This document shows positions 1 to 6,505 of a stretch of 11,085 nucleotides of DNA, piece after piece; the first letter of the stretch is position 1, and each line of letters opens with the position of its first letter. Below the pieces are notes generated by a model. That model saw nothing but the letters and a program-made list of their open reading frames with translations. It was not told where the DNA came from and did not search any database. Source of the stretch: Physocladia obscura. Its lineage: Eukaryota; Chytridiomycota; Chytridiomycetes; Chytridiales; Chytriomycetaceae. Where the stretch lies: NCBI GenBank assembly GCA_027596945.1, contig JADGJH010001242.1, positions 1-11,085 on the forward strand, in the 5' to 3' direction. A program made the translations under genes and the position numbers.

Positions 1-113
1 GGGGGACCTGGGGGAGTATATTATGAAACCCTAGGATCTAATAGGAATATGTGAAGACCGACAGCAGGTAGTTGGATCGAGTCAATCGATCCGGAATGAC
101 TAGCTCATTCCTT

Positions 114-182
114 AAGTCCAAGGGTTGGTAGGTGTTTCTTATTTTATCCTAGTAATACGCTCCCTTAAGGTCGCTCGGATTA
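114..182. repeat. Two-part repeat unit, copy 1
   Basis: Positions 114-136 (AAGTCCAAGGGTTGGTAGG and onward) and 159-182 (GCTCCCTTAAGGTCGCTCGG and onward) both recur elsewhere. Inverted counterparts are 952-972 (one base missing) and 1000-1023 (two mismatches in 24). A direct, more diverged copy is at 1593-1655. The two inverted segments keep their order, so this is repeat shuffling rather than one simple long inverted repeat. Confidence 0.7.
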
Positions 183-364
183 ATAGTACAATAATTAACC
201 ATCCTTCAGATGCCTTCTAAACCTTGATAATAGGCGTAACCTAATCATTCATGTCTTAATACGGCCATAACTCCAAGAGTCCCAGAGGGTAGTGTGTTCC
301 TTGCCTCCATTCTAAATACAGGTATAACGGCCCATTCAGACTATAGTCTTCATTCATATTATGA

Positions 365-382
365 TAGCTCGTCCCCTCGCTA
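365..382. repeat. Dispersed inverted repeat, left arm
   Basis: TAGCTCGTCCCCTCGCTA is the reverse complement, apart from one C/G of run length, of TAGCGAGGGACGAGCTA at 1987-2003. Confidence 0.6.
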
Positions 383-418
383 TAAATGCCTTAATAATTG
401 ACCGATTACCGGTTAACC

Positions 419-431
419 AAGCCGAAGGCTT
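419..431. repeat. Triloop hairpin AAGCC-GAA-GGCTT
   Basis: Perfect 5-bp arms around a 3-nt centre. One of the sequence-diverse, structure-alike hairpins of the left region. Confidence 0.6.
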
Positions 432-683
432 AATATCAAGGGGGTATAAGTACAATAAAGAGCTAGGTGTTCCTCTATTCCTTATATTATCATAGTCCGT
501 TCCAACTCACAGGCTCGTCCTCACTCCTATATAACAATAGCCATCATTAAAATCAATTCTTCACTTTATTCTAACTAATATTGACCCGTTAGGGTGAGGT
601 GTCTAGCGAGTTAACGAGCATATCTTAAGAGTGAAAGGGAGGGAACAACAGGCGTGGCGGGCCACCATAGTTAAGGCATAATC

Positions 684-698
684 AACACCTTTGGTGTT
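684..698. repeat. Palindrome AACACC-TTT-GGTGTT
   Basis: Perfect 6+3+6 palindrome of the AACACC family, whose other copies are at 3931, 6073, 8260 and 8411. Confidence 0.75.
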
Positions 699-857
699 TA
701 AATACAACGGCGGATAGCAGGCCTACCTCAATGGTTAGTCCACCCAAGGGAGGCGGATAGACCGGCCCATGGCCGTTATTAAGGAAGGAGATGAGTGACC
801 TTAGGCTAAGGTAGAGGAATACAATCCTGTTAGTCTAATCATGCTTACCTTCTTATA

Positions 858-870
858 AGCCCTTCGGGCT
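858..870. repeat. Triloop hairpin AGCCC-TTC-GGGCT
   Basis: Perfect 5-bp arms around TTC. Same architecture as 4271-4281 and 2756-2764. Confidence 0.6.
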
Positions 871-951
871 GAGGCATAGATCAATTGTATCTGAACGGAG
901 GTGAGTTCCCGAACCGGAGTGGGCTATATATTTAATTAAGGAAATAAAGAC

Positions 952-1023
952 AACACCTACCACCCTTGGACTGATAGCCCTCTATTATAAAGGCATAATT
1001 AATCCTAGCGACCTCAAGGGAGC
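952..1023. repeat. Two-part repeat unit, inverted copy 2
   Basis: 952-972 is the near-perfect reverse complement of 114-136, and 1000-1023 is that of 159-182. Each segment is inverted individually while the segment order is unchanged. Confidence 0.7.
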
Positions 1024-1102
1024 GTATATCTAAGGAGTGTAACCGACCTACAGGTCTGGTGTAACGGGCTATATACTCAAGGAAGAAGATTAAGGGAAGG
1101 GC

Positions 1103-1125
1103 GTGGGTACCCCACCATTAATGGT
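1103..1125. repeat. Adjacent hairpins GTGGGTACCCCAC and ACCATTAATGGT
   Basis: Two short near-perfect or perfect palindromes lie side by side (1103-1115 and 1114-1125). This is a composite of the kind that may arise by nested insertion. Confidence 0.5.
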
Positions 1126-1234
1126 GAAGGCATCATAAGGAAGGAAGTGAACTATGTGAACTGACTGGGCGAGGTTAAGGAAGAAGGAAGGGAACAAGAT
1201 AGCGTGGCAGGCTACCCTAATATTTAAGACCCTC

Positions 1235-1249
1235 ACCAACTGCGTTGGT
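1235..1249. repeat. Palindrome ACCAAC-TGC-GTTGGT
   Basis: Perfect 6+3+6 palindrome. A second copy, with TAC as the centre, is at 1785-1799, and a degenerate one is at 2281-2294. Arms are fixed and the centre varies. Confidence 0.75.
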
Positions 1250-1353
1250 CAATTATTATAGGAGGGATTAGTGAACTCTACTGTAATATGAATTGAGATA
1301 ACTAAACTTCGTTAATACTATGTAATAGTGGGATGGACCGTAAGATAAGAGTA

Positions 1354-1374
1354 ACAAACATAAGAGATGTTTGT
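1354..1374. repeat. Hairpin ACAAACAT-AAGAG-ATGTTTGT
   Basis: 8-bp arms and a 5-nt loop. A divergent relative of the AAACATC palindromes that dominate the right half. Confidence 0.55.
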
Positions 1375-1592
1375 CGGTATCTAATTGAGTTAAAGGCACT
1401 ATCTATTAATAGGACATTTGTATACTTAGTAGTACCTGTAGTTCTTATTTTACCTCATGATACAAATAATGGTAAGTTCCACCTTATTGTCTAACTATAC
1501 CTTACTATTAAATTATCATCTATTTAGGGTTAGTATTAAATCAGCAATAGGGGGATTAGATAAAGGATGATACCTAAGAGCAGATAGATATA

Positions 1593-1655
1593 CCCAAGGG
1601 CTGGTTGTGTCACTTACTTTATCTTAATGATGTGCTCCCTTAGGTCGCTCGTATT
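1593..1655. repeat. Two-part repeat unit, direct copy 3
   Basis: CCAAGGGCTGGTTGTGT, then about 25 bases, then GCTCCCTTAGGTCGCTCGTA at 1634-1653. This parallels 118-182 in the same order and orientation, with scattered substitutions and one deletion. Confidence 0.6.
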
Positions 1656-1784
1656 GAGTCCAATAATGACGGCCAGAGATATATGTAAGGCAAGGTATAT
1701 TCCTCCTTTAAAGTATATAGCCATTACGATTCCCTACAGGTCATCTTTATTCCTATTATTAGGCTCCTATACAGTCGCTAGTTA

Positions 1785-1799
1785 ACCAACTACGTTGGT
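1785..1799. repeat. Palindrome ACCAAC-TAC-GTTGGT
   Basis: Second perfect copy of the ACCAAC family; differs from 1235-1249 only in the central base. Confidence 0.75.
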
Positions 1800-1986
1800 G
1801 CTGTCTTTATATCTATGGTTCTAACTATAAGAAAGACACGGTCTGGACTCCTCCCATTAAATAGAACTACCTCAACCCTATATACTTCATTGCCTTTATA
1901 AGAAGGTAAGAATGATAAGACATAGCTGGGTGTCCCTTCCTTATGATACTAATACTACAATAGCCATTCTATTATAAAGACAACTT

Positions 1987-2003
1987 TAGCGAGGGACGAG
2001 CTA
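1987..2003. repeat. Dispersed inverted repeat, right arm
   Basis: Partner of 365-382, about 1.6 kb away. It adds to the evidence that the left third is a shuffled mosaic of short segments. Confidence 0.6.
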
Positions 2004-2060
2004 CATCTAATGAGCGAGTCTACGAGCGGGCTATAGGTTAAATTAAGGGATGGCATGATG

Positions 2061-2075
2061 TTCACCAATGGTGAA
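2061..2075. repeat. Palindrome TTCACC-AAT-GGTGAA
   Basis: Perfect 6+3+6 palindrome within the GGGCTATA-type repeat unit. Confidence 0.65.
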
Positions 2076-2755
2076 GGAACTATTAATTAATGAATGAGGA
2101 CGACTCTTAGGAGTCTGAATGGCTATACTGTTCTTAATTATAAGGACACGCGTGACGGAGCCACCAATGATAGGGCCTTAATAATGAATGAATCGAACCC
2201 GGTGAGATGAGTGGGCTATATTAGTTTAGTATTTAAGGGAGTAGCGTGGTGCTTCACCACCAAGGTTAATGATGACCTCATCAACATACGTTGGTTATTG
2301 TATTTATAGTATTAGGAATAAGAGGAACAACCAGCCAGACCCTTGTAGTTATAACCCATTGGATTAGGGCAGTATAGAGCCAGCATAGATAGGATATTTA
2401 GAAGGAATGTTAATGACTGGATTTGAGGAACATAAAGGGAATTAGGGTGCAACCTTACTTAGGCCGTTATTCTTGTTATAAGTTATGAAAGCATGGACTA
2501 ATCCAAAGGCCTGTAGGTAACAACTATCCATTAGTATAAAGGGACTATGAAGGAAGCTATAATTACAGTTGGGTACTCCTACAGAACCAATACCCCCTAT
2601 AGCCTAGCCCAATTAAGATCATACTTAATTCCTTAATAATATATCGGCGTCTAGCCGTTTAACCAGCGACTAACAGGAGCATTAATACTAGGTACGTAGG
2701 CCCCGCCGGAGTGGGTTGGTAGACTTTAGTTCAAATGGAAATGAATACCTACCTA

Positions 2756-2813
2756 ACCTTCGGTCTCTTGGAGTTATTAACCCTATTTAATTGAGAACCA
2801 ACCGGCTTTGCCG
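2756..2813. repeat. Two triloop hairpins (ACC-TTC-GGT; CGGC-TTT-GCCG)
   Basis: Hairpins at 2756-2764 and 2803-2813 in otherwise AT-rich noncoding DNA. GC-rich arms around a pyrimidine triloop. Confidence 0.45.
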
Positions 2814-3100
2814 TTATAGTTTAATAAAGAATGAAGGCTATTATAGTAGCATGAATGGGTTAAGTATAATTAAAGGTAAGGAGCACCTAGCTATCTTTGG
2901 ACCTATAACCTTCTTTATATTAGCCCCTCGGGCGTATAAGTTAGGAAGGAATTTAAGGAGGAGAGGAATGATCTTATATTGTAATAATAGGAGAGGTCTA
3001 TCCTTGATTTATCTTTATTTAGTGTAAGCTATCAACTATAACCAATATAATAGGTACAAGTGAAGTCCCCATGGTCCTAAGTATAGAGGTTGGGTATAGA
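2791..3100. other. Noncoding stretch with hairpin GCCC-CTC-GGGC
   Basis: A 78-codon plus-strand frame exists here, but its peptide has no family resemblance and runs over the hairpin at 2923-2933 and repeat-like DNA. I do not call it a gene. Confidence 0.4.
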
Positions 3101-3116
3101 TCTGTCCAACTAAACT

Positions 3117-3135
3117 AAAACATCTATGAAGTTTT
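3117..3135. repeat. Imperfect AAAACATC-type palindrome
   Basis: AAAACATCTATGAAGTTTT: AAAAC/GTTTT outer arms pair, inner arm degraded. Likely an eroded member of the AAACATC family. Confidence 0.45.
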
Positions 3136-3930
3136 GGTAATAGGTAGGAGCATTTTACTGTAATAACCCATCCAGGTACATATCCAATCTGCCTATAGAT
3201 CCATTCTTACATCTAGTATTAATCCTTATCATTGGAATAACTATCTGATTAACCACCCCAATTGTATTTATATCTATTAATTTGGTTCTATAATTACAAC
3301 TAGCTTAATATTTTAGTAGATCCAATATCCCTTATAATTGCCTTAGTTTGGTTAGTAATGACCTCAACTTACCAGTCCTATCTAATGCCTCACCTGATTA
3401 GCCTAAGGATTATTTAGATCTTACTCCTAGAATGATTAATCACTCTTGTCCTTATTAACATTGTCATTACAGATGATTCTAGCCTACACCCTAAGTGATA
3501 TGACAAAGCTCTTAGAGCTTTGTGAGATTCATTTGCATAATCCCATTAGAGGTTAATCTGAACCTATTCCAGATATAAGACTCCCTTACCTTTGAATTTA
3601 ATTGGATAAGCAGTTGGTTAATAGCTATTATCAGTATTTAAGGAAAGTAGATAACTACTCTTGTACTAGAATTGAGTCCAGTGAGATTATACAGTATCTG
3701 ATAGTTTGAATATATCTAGTTAATAGTATAAGGGTTAGTAGGATATATTCTTTGATATGAGAAGGATCTTAGCCCTACAGGACTGATTAGCCCGTCCCAC
3801 AGTTTATATCTAATACTATCTAATTGGTCCATTTAGCTGTCAATAGAGTTAGTATATTGATCGGTCTTCCATTGTGATTTACTAGAATACAAATAGGCGA
3901 TTGTATCACCTCACGAACACAGATGCCATG
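3136..3930. other. No confident gene; T-rich stretch with weak hydrophobic frames
   Basis: Plus-strand frames at about 3304-3540 and 3610-3930 encode membrane-like peptides, but only if both UAG and UGA are read as sense, and the neighbouring parts contain UAA. The peptides match no mitochondrial protein I recognise. Apart from the palindrome at 3504-3522 I see nothing else in it. Confidence 0.4.
3504..3522. repeat. Palindrome CAAAGCTC-TTA-GAGCTTTG
   Basis: Perfect 8+3+8 palindrome of the AAAGCTC family; others are at 6507-6525 and 10201-10221. Confidence 0.8.
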
Positions 3931-3947
3931 AAACACCTATGGTGTTT
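3931..3947. repeat. Palindrome AAACACC-TAT-GGTGTTT
   Basis: Perfect 7+3+7 copy of the AACACC family; identical to 8260-8276. Confidence 0.8.
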
Positions 3948-3997
3948 CGAGGGACCTACCATATTCGGATCCATAAATTAATATTTATATTTCTGTG

Positions 3998-4020
3998 GCT
4001 TTGGAGCCAAAGCGCCCCCC
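3998..4020. repeat. GC-rich palindrome GCTTTGG-AG-CCAAAGC plus C-run
   Basis: A 7-bp palindrome with a 2-nt centre (3998-4013), followed by a run of six C at 4015-4020. A small GC cluster in AT-rich DNA. Confidence 0.55.
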
Positions 4021-4785
4021 GTGAAATCACTGATTTATTAGATGGGAGGCGTGAAGGAATGAATCTAGAGCCTCGAGATGAATGACTATTGTTTTATAAG
4101 GAAGCATTGGAACACCCTTACCTTTCTTATAATTATAGCCATTGTTATTAATTAAATCTGAATGAATCGAGCATGTGAGATGAATGGGCTTGACATCAAT
4201 TAAAAGGAGGAATACAACCACGTATAGTTATAAGGTATAAGACATAACCTTGTTGACCTTGGAGTTGGACCAGCTTCGCTGTTCCTGATTGGTGTCCCCA
4301 ATCCACATCCTTTTTTATATTAGTTAGGAAGGAATAAATGAGGTAAAGTAGGGTTATTATATTTAGAAGGTAAGGTGCCATGTATTTCATATCTTTGTAG
4401 TCCTTCTATTTGGATCTTTAGATCCGATATTAATAAGGTAAGAATGGATAAATGACTAAATCATTCTAGAGTCATTAACTACTCTTCTATGGGGTGATTG
4501 GATTAATACTCATTAGGCATAGGTTGAGTTAGGTACACGGGGTCGGTTGGGCTATTAGGTATAGATTTTATAATGGTATTACATATAGCTGTCATAGTCA
4601 TCTTTAAGATAGGAATTATAACAGTGATTAGTAAGATAAGGATAGTATAGATAATATAAGACTACTAGGACTGCTATGATACAATAGGTTTAAGGGTGTT
4701 ACCACTCATGGGTCTAAGCCAAACTCATTATCTAATTCTATCATAAACTATGGGATCGATAACCATACCTATACTTAATTTAACC
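4021..4785. other. No confident gene; hairpin-bearing spacer
   Basis: Short frames on both strands look random and UAA density is at chance level. Hairpins CAGC-TTC-GCTG (4271-4281) and GGATC-TTTA-GATCC (4412-4425) resemble those of the left region. If the RNA polymerase was once complete, its missing C-terminal third would be expected here, but none of its motifs can be identified. Confidence 0.4.
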
Positions 4786-4804
4786 AAAACATCTCTGATG
4801 TTTT
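4786..4804. repeat. Palindrome AAAACATC-TCT-GATGTTTT
   Basis: Perfect 8+3+8 member of the AAACATC family; identical to 5006-5024, including the following AG. Confidence 0.85.
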
Positions 4805-4831
4805 AGACTATACTTATAAGACCTGATCTTA

Positions 4832-4993
4832 CTTTAATTCCTTAATACAATCTTTGTCCCATAAGAATTCCTAATGATCCAACTAGAATAGTATCTTATC
4901 TTGGGTTTCGATTGGTCTTATAATTCGCTTCAATCTCTCATATCCTAGATAGATTATGTAATTGTACTCCCTGAAGAATATATGATAAATTTT
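4832..4993 (-). pseudogene. Possible RNA polymerase block E (54 codons), past the palindrome
   Basis: Immediately beyond the palindrome that ends block D there is a 54-codon frame, shifted relative to block D and bounded by UAA codons (4996-4994 and 4831-4829). It contains two UAG codons (4885-4883, 4873-4871). The predicted peptide is charged and helical (LGYERLKRIIRPIETQDK, then EFLWDKDCIKELK) and would correspond to the weakly conserved thumb/finger linker after the TCSGLQH motif. No diagnostic motif is visible, so this is an inference from position, strand and openness; a chance frame cannot be excluded. Confidence 0.3.
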
Positions 4994-5005
4994 TTAAATG
5001 ATTGG

Positions 5006-5024
5006 AAAACATCTCTGATGTTTT
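5006..5024. repeat. Palindrome AAAACATC-TCT-GATGTTTT at the end of rpo block D
   Basis: Identical to 4786-4804. Read on the minus strand, its margin supplies the UAA (5025-5023) that ends the RNA polymerase frame. Confidence 0.85.
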
Positions 5025-5391
5025 AGAGTCTGAATCCCATTGACCCATATAAATCGGAGTATTCTGTCTGGTGTTTTCCCATATTAATTGAAACTGATCC
5101 CTTATAATCTTGATAAGAATAAATATGTTGCAAGCCACTACAAGTATCATCCTATTTTATTATAAGATGAATCTTAGTATTGGGGTTAATATAGTATCTA
5201 CGAAAATCCTAAGCAAAAGCTGTAAAAGCAATAAGATCCTCAGCTTTAAATAGGAAATCCTCATTGAAATTAATAATGTCCATAGTGTGATTATCAACCC
5301 AACTGACACGTTCAGCGAAAGACAATTTATCTAGTCCATAACAATTGGCCCCGTGGATTTTTAAATAGGTAATACCATTGTCATCCAAAAT
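5023..5391 (-). CDS. rpo: RNA polymerase block D: catalytic Asp region (122 codons plus UAA)
   Basis: Starts with ILDDNG and runs into ITYLKIHGANCYGLDKLSFA, matching T7 GYYWLKIHGANCAGVDK. It continues through AEDLIAFTAFA-UAG-DF (compare FLAFCFEY) to IK-UAG-DDTCSGLQH (compare AFDGSCSGIQH); the first Asp (5151-5149) is the expected metal-binding catalytic residue. Both UAG codons (5211-5209, 5154-5152) stand where relatives have a hydrophobic or aromatic residue, again fitting Leu. A YSDLYG segment near the end matches QDIYG of T7. The frame ends in UAA 5025-5023 at the margin of the palindrome 5006-5024, so this element has truncated or interrupted the gene. The preceding block is offset by the 14-nt GC-rich stretch. 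Confidence 0.93.
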
Positions 5392-5405
5392 AAGGCGGGC
5401 CGCCC
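5392..5405. repeat. GC-rich insertion inside rpo
   Basis: A 14-nt GC-rich stretch (GGCGGGCCGCCC at 5394-5405 plus two A) separates LANG (block C) from ILDDNG (block D). Family members have only a few residues between these motifs. Its composition resembles the 6000-6052 and 9600-9611 clusters, and its length (2 modulo 3) breaks the frame. Confidence 0.65.
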
Positions 5406-5999
5406 ACCATTAGCCAATTGCAAAAGATTGACAGCAAAAGGATTACCTTGATAATTGAAATAGCTAGATATAGGATAGAATCGACCTCTCCAATCAGCAA
5501 AGATAGGCAAATAGAAGGATTGATGTCTGTATATATCTGCTAGATTTAGAAGAAGTTCAGCACAAGCTTTTAGACTAGAATTGTTGTCAGTCACTTTATT
5601 GAATATTTTAACACCCAAGGGAGAAGATAGGAAATCCTAAAGTTTAGTGTTGATAGCAAATTGATTGCTAGCCAAAGCATTAGCGGCATGAAAAAAATTA
5701 GGGGATGGTTTGGTAGCATGTCTAGTGCCATCAAAGAATCGGATCAAAGAATTATTATTATGGATAAAGCCACCAGTAAAAATATTATCGACAGAATATT
5801 CACAAGGTTTGACAAGCATAGGAAGTGTATCGGGTCCAATAATAGCCGAATTAGCAAGAAGTTTGAAAGACTCACTAATAAGAACCAATTGATAACTATT
5901 GTCTATGAATCTGCGGGCAAAGTATTTAGTGTCACAGAAATAATCCAAAATGCAAGAACCAACATTTATACAAGCCTCTTTATCTTTAGTTTTTTCGAT
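5406..5999 (-). CDS. rpo: RNA polymerase block C: conserved core start (198 codons)
   Basis: Carries the first unmistakable polymerase motifs: LPMLVKPCEY (compare the PMVCPPRPW motif of T7), a GG turn about 15 residues on, QFAINTKL followed by UAG and DFL (compare INKKVL in T7), and DWRGRFYPIS followed by FNYQG (compare DWRGRVYAVS and NPQG in T7). The single in-frame UAG (5639-5637) replaces a hydrophobic family position and would read naturally as Leu. No UAA or UGA. The block opens right after the 53-nt GC cluster and ends at LANG, where a 14-nt GC-rich stretch shifts the frame. Family identity is very secure. Confidence 0.93.
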
Positions 6000-6052
6000 G
6001 GGCCGCCCGCCGGGACGGGGACCTACCCGCCCGGCCGGGCTGGGCCCGCCTG
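6000..6052. repeat. 53-nt GC cluster inside rpo
   Basis: Almost pure G+C, in sharp contrast to the roughly one-third GC flanks. It contains GGGCCGCCCGCC (6000-6011), whose exact reverse complement is at 9600-9611, and a self-complementary CCCGGCCGGG-like core. It sits between two rpo frame blocks and shifts the frame by two. Comparable to the mobile GC clusters of fungal mitochondrial DNA. Confidence 0.75.
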
Positions 6053-6505
6053 ATTTGGCAATTTGAAATACTGAACACCTAAGGTGTTCTAGGCAAGAAA
6101 AGTAAAACGAATTTTAAATTCAGCATTAGGATTAAGGTCATCTTTAAAAATGAAGACCGGATTATGAGATTCAGAAAAAGTGTCAAGAGGGTCGTTATCA
6201 TATTCAGAAATAGTGTCATGAATAGAAGCATCGTCGGTCCAATCAATAAGTGGATGGTTAATAAAAGAATGTATAGTAAGAGCACTAGTAATCAAACTCA
6301 AAGCATACAAAGAGCATTGCATAACATAGTGAATATTAAGCCCCAATTTATTTAGACCTTTAGTCAACATAGCAGATTGAATAGCACTCAAGAAAAGACC
6401 AGTGACAGTTTTAATACGAGTGCTAAGTAGTTTAGTACTAATCAAATTGAATAGATTAGATTCAATGGTGTGTTGTTTGCAATAATTGTTATCATCAGAA
6501 TTCTA
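6053..6505 (-). CDS. rpo: RNA polymerase block B (151 codons)
   Basis: Continues block A after a one-base frame change. The AAAAAA run at 6505-6510 (six T on the coding strand) lies at the joint; a run one base shorter would put both blocks in one frame, through UAG 6505-6503. A second UAG (6091-6089) sits at the edge of the palindrome 6073-6089, which is itself read in frame. The encoded stretch mixes hydrophobic helices (around NKLGLNIHYVMQCSLYALSL) with an acidic segment. It has no motif I can name, but it sits directly before the conserved core in block C. It ends where the 53-nt GC cluster begins. Coding status is good; functional assignment comes from position. Confidence 0.65.
6073..6089. 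repeat. Palindrome GAACACC-TAA-GGTGTTC in rpo block B
   Basis: Perfect 7+3+7; identical to 8411-8427. On the minus strand its core reads in frame as Asn-Thr-Leu-Gly-Val. Confidence 0.85.

Larger units (their letters stand above)
1..2790. other. Noncoding repeat mosaic
   Basis: No supportable gene on either strand. The stretch is built from dispersed imperfect repeats present in both orientations, and many small hairpins (listed separately). A recurrent motif is GGGCTATA followed by A/T-rich bases and ATTAAGG, preceded by a GAGCG- or GAACCGG-like sequence (near 919, 1069, 2033 and 2213, with a weaker relative near 4186). A second is GCGTGG, a short loop and CCACC (near 652, 1101 and 2232). 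This is typical of expanded organellar intergenic DNA. I see no tRNA or rRNA signature in it. Confidence 0.6.

Noticed and set aside
2791..3027. 78-codon plus-strand ORF
   Set aside because: No recognisable domain, lies over hairpins in a repeat mosaic, and its length is plausible by chance.
3180..3930. Hydrophobic plus-strand frames resembling mitochondrial NADH dehydrogenase subunits
   Set aside because: They need both UAG and UGA as sense and still contain UAA; no subunit-specific motif is present. T-rich DNA gives Leu/Ile-rich peptides by chance.
4027..4390. Two 64-codon minus-strand frames with faint likeness to polymerase C-terminal motifs (TIRGC; HASHLIN)
   Set aside because: Spacing does not fit the family and the resemblance is only a few residues; kept only as a search target.
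4500..4860. Plus-strand hydrophobic frame
   Set aside because: UAA occurs about every 30-50 codons, as expected at random for this composition.
5661..6053. 130-codon plus-strand ORF and smaller frames opposite rpo
   Set aside because: They are antisense shadows of the conserved polymerase frame and run into the GC cluster; the peptides have no family features.
6079..6355. Leucine-rich minus-strand frame and a plus-strand frame near 6100-6355
   Set aside because: Both overlap rpo block B in other frames; the hydrophobic character follows from T-rich codons read out of frame.
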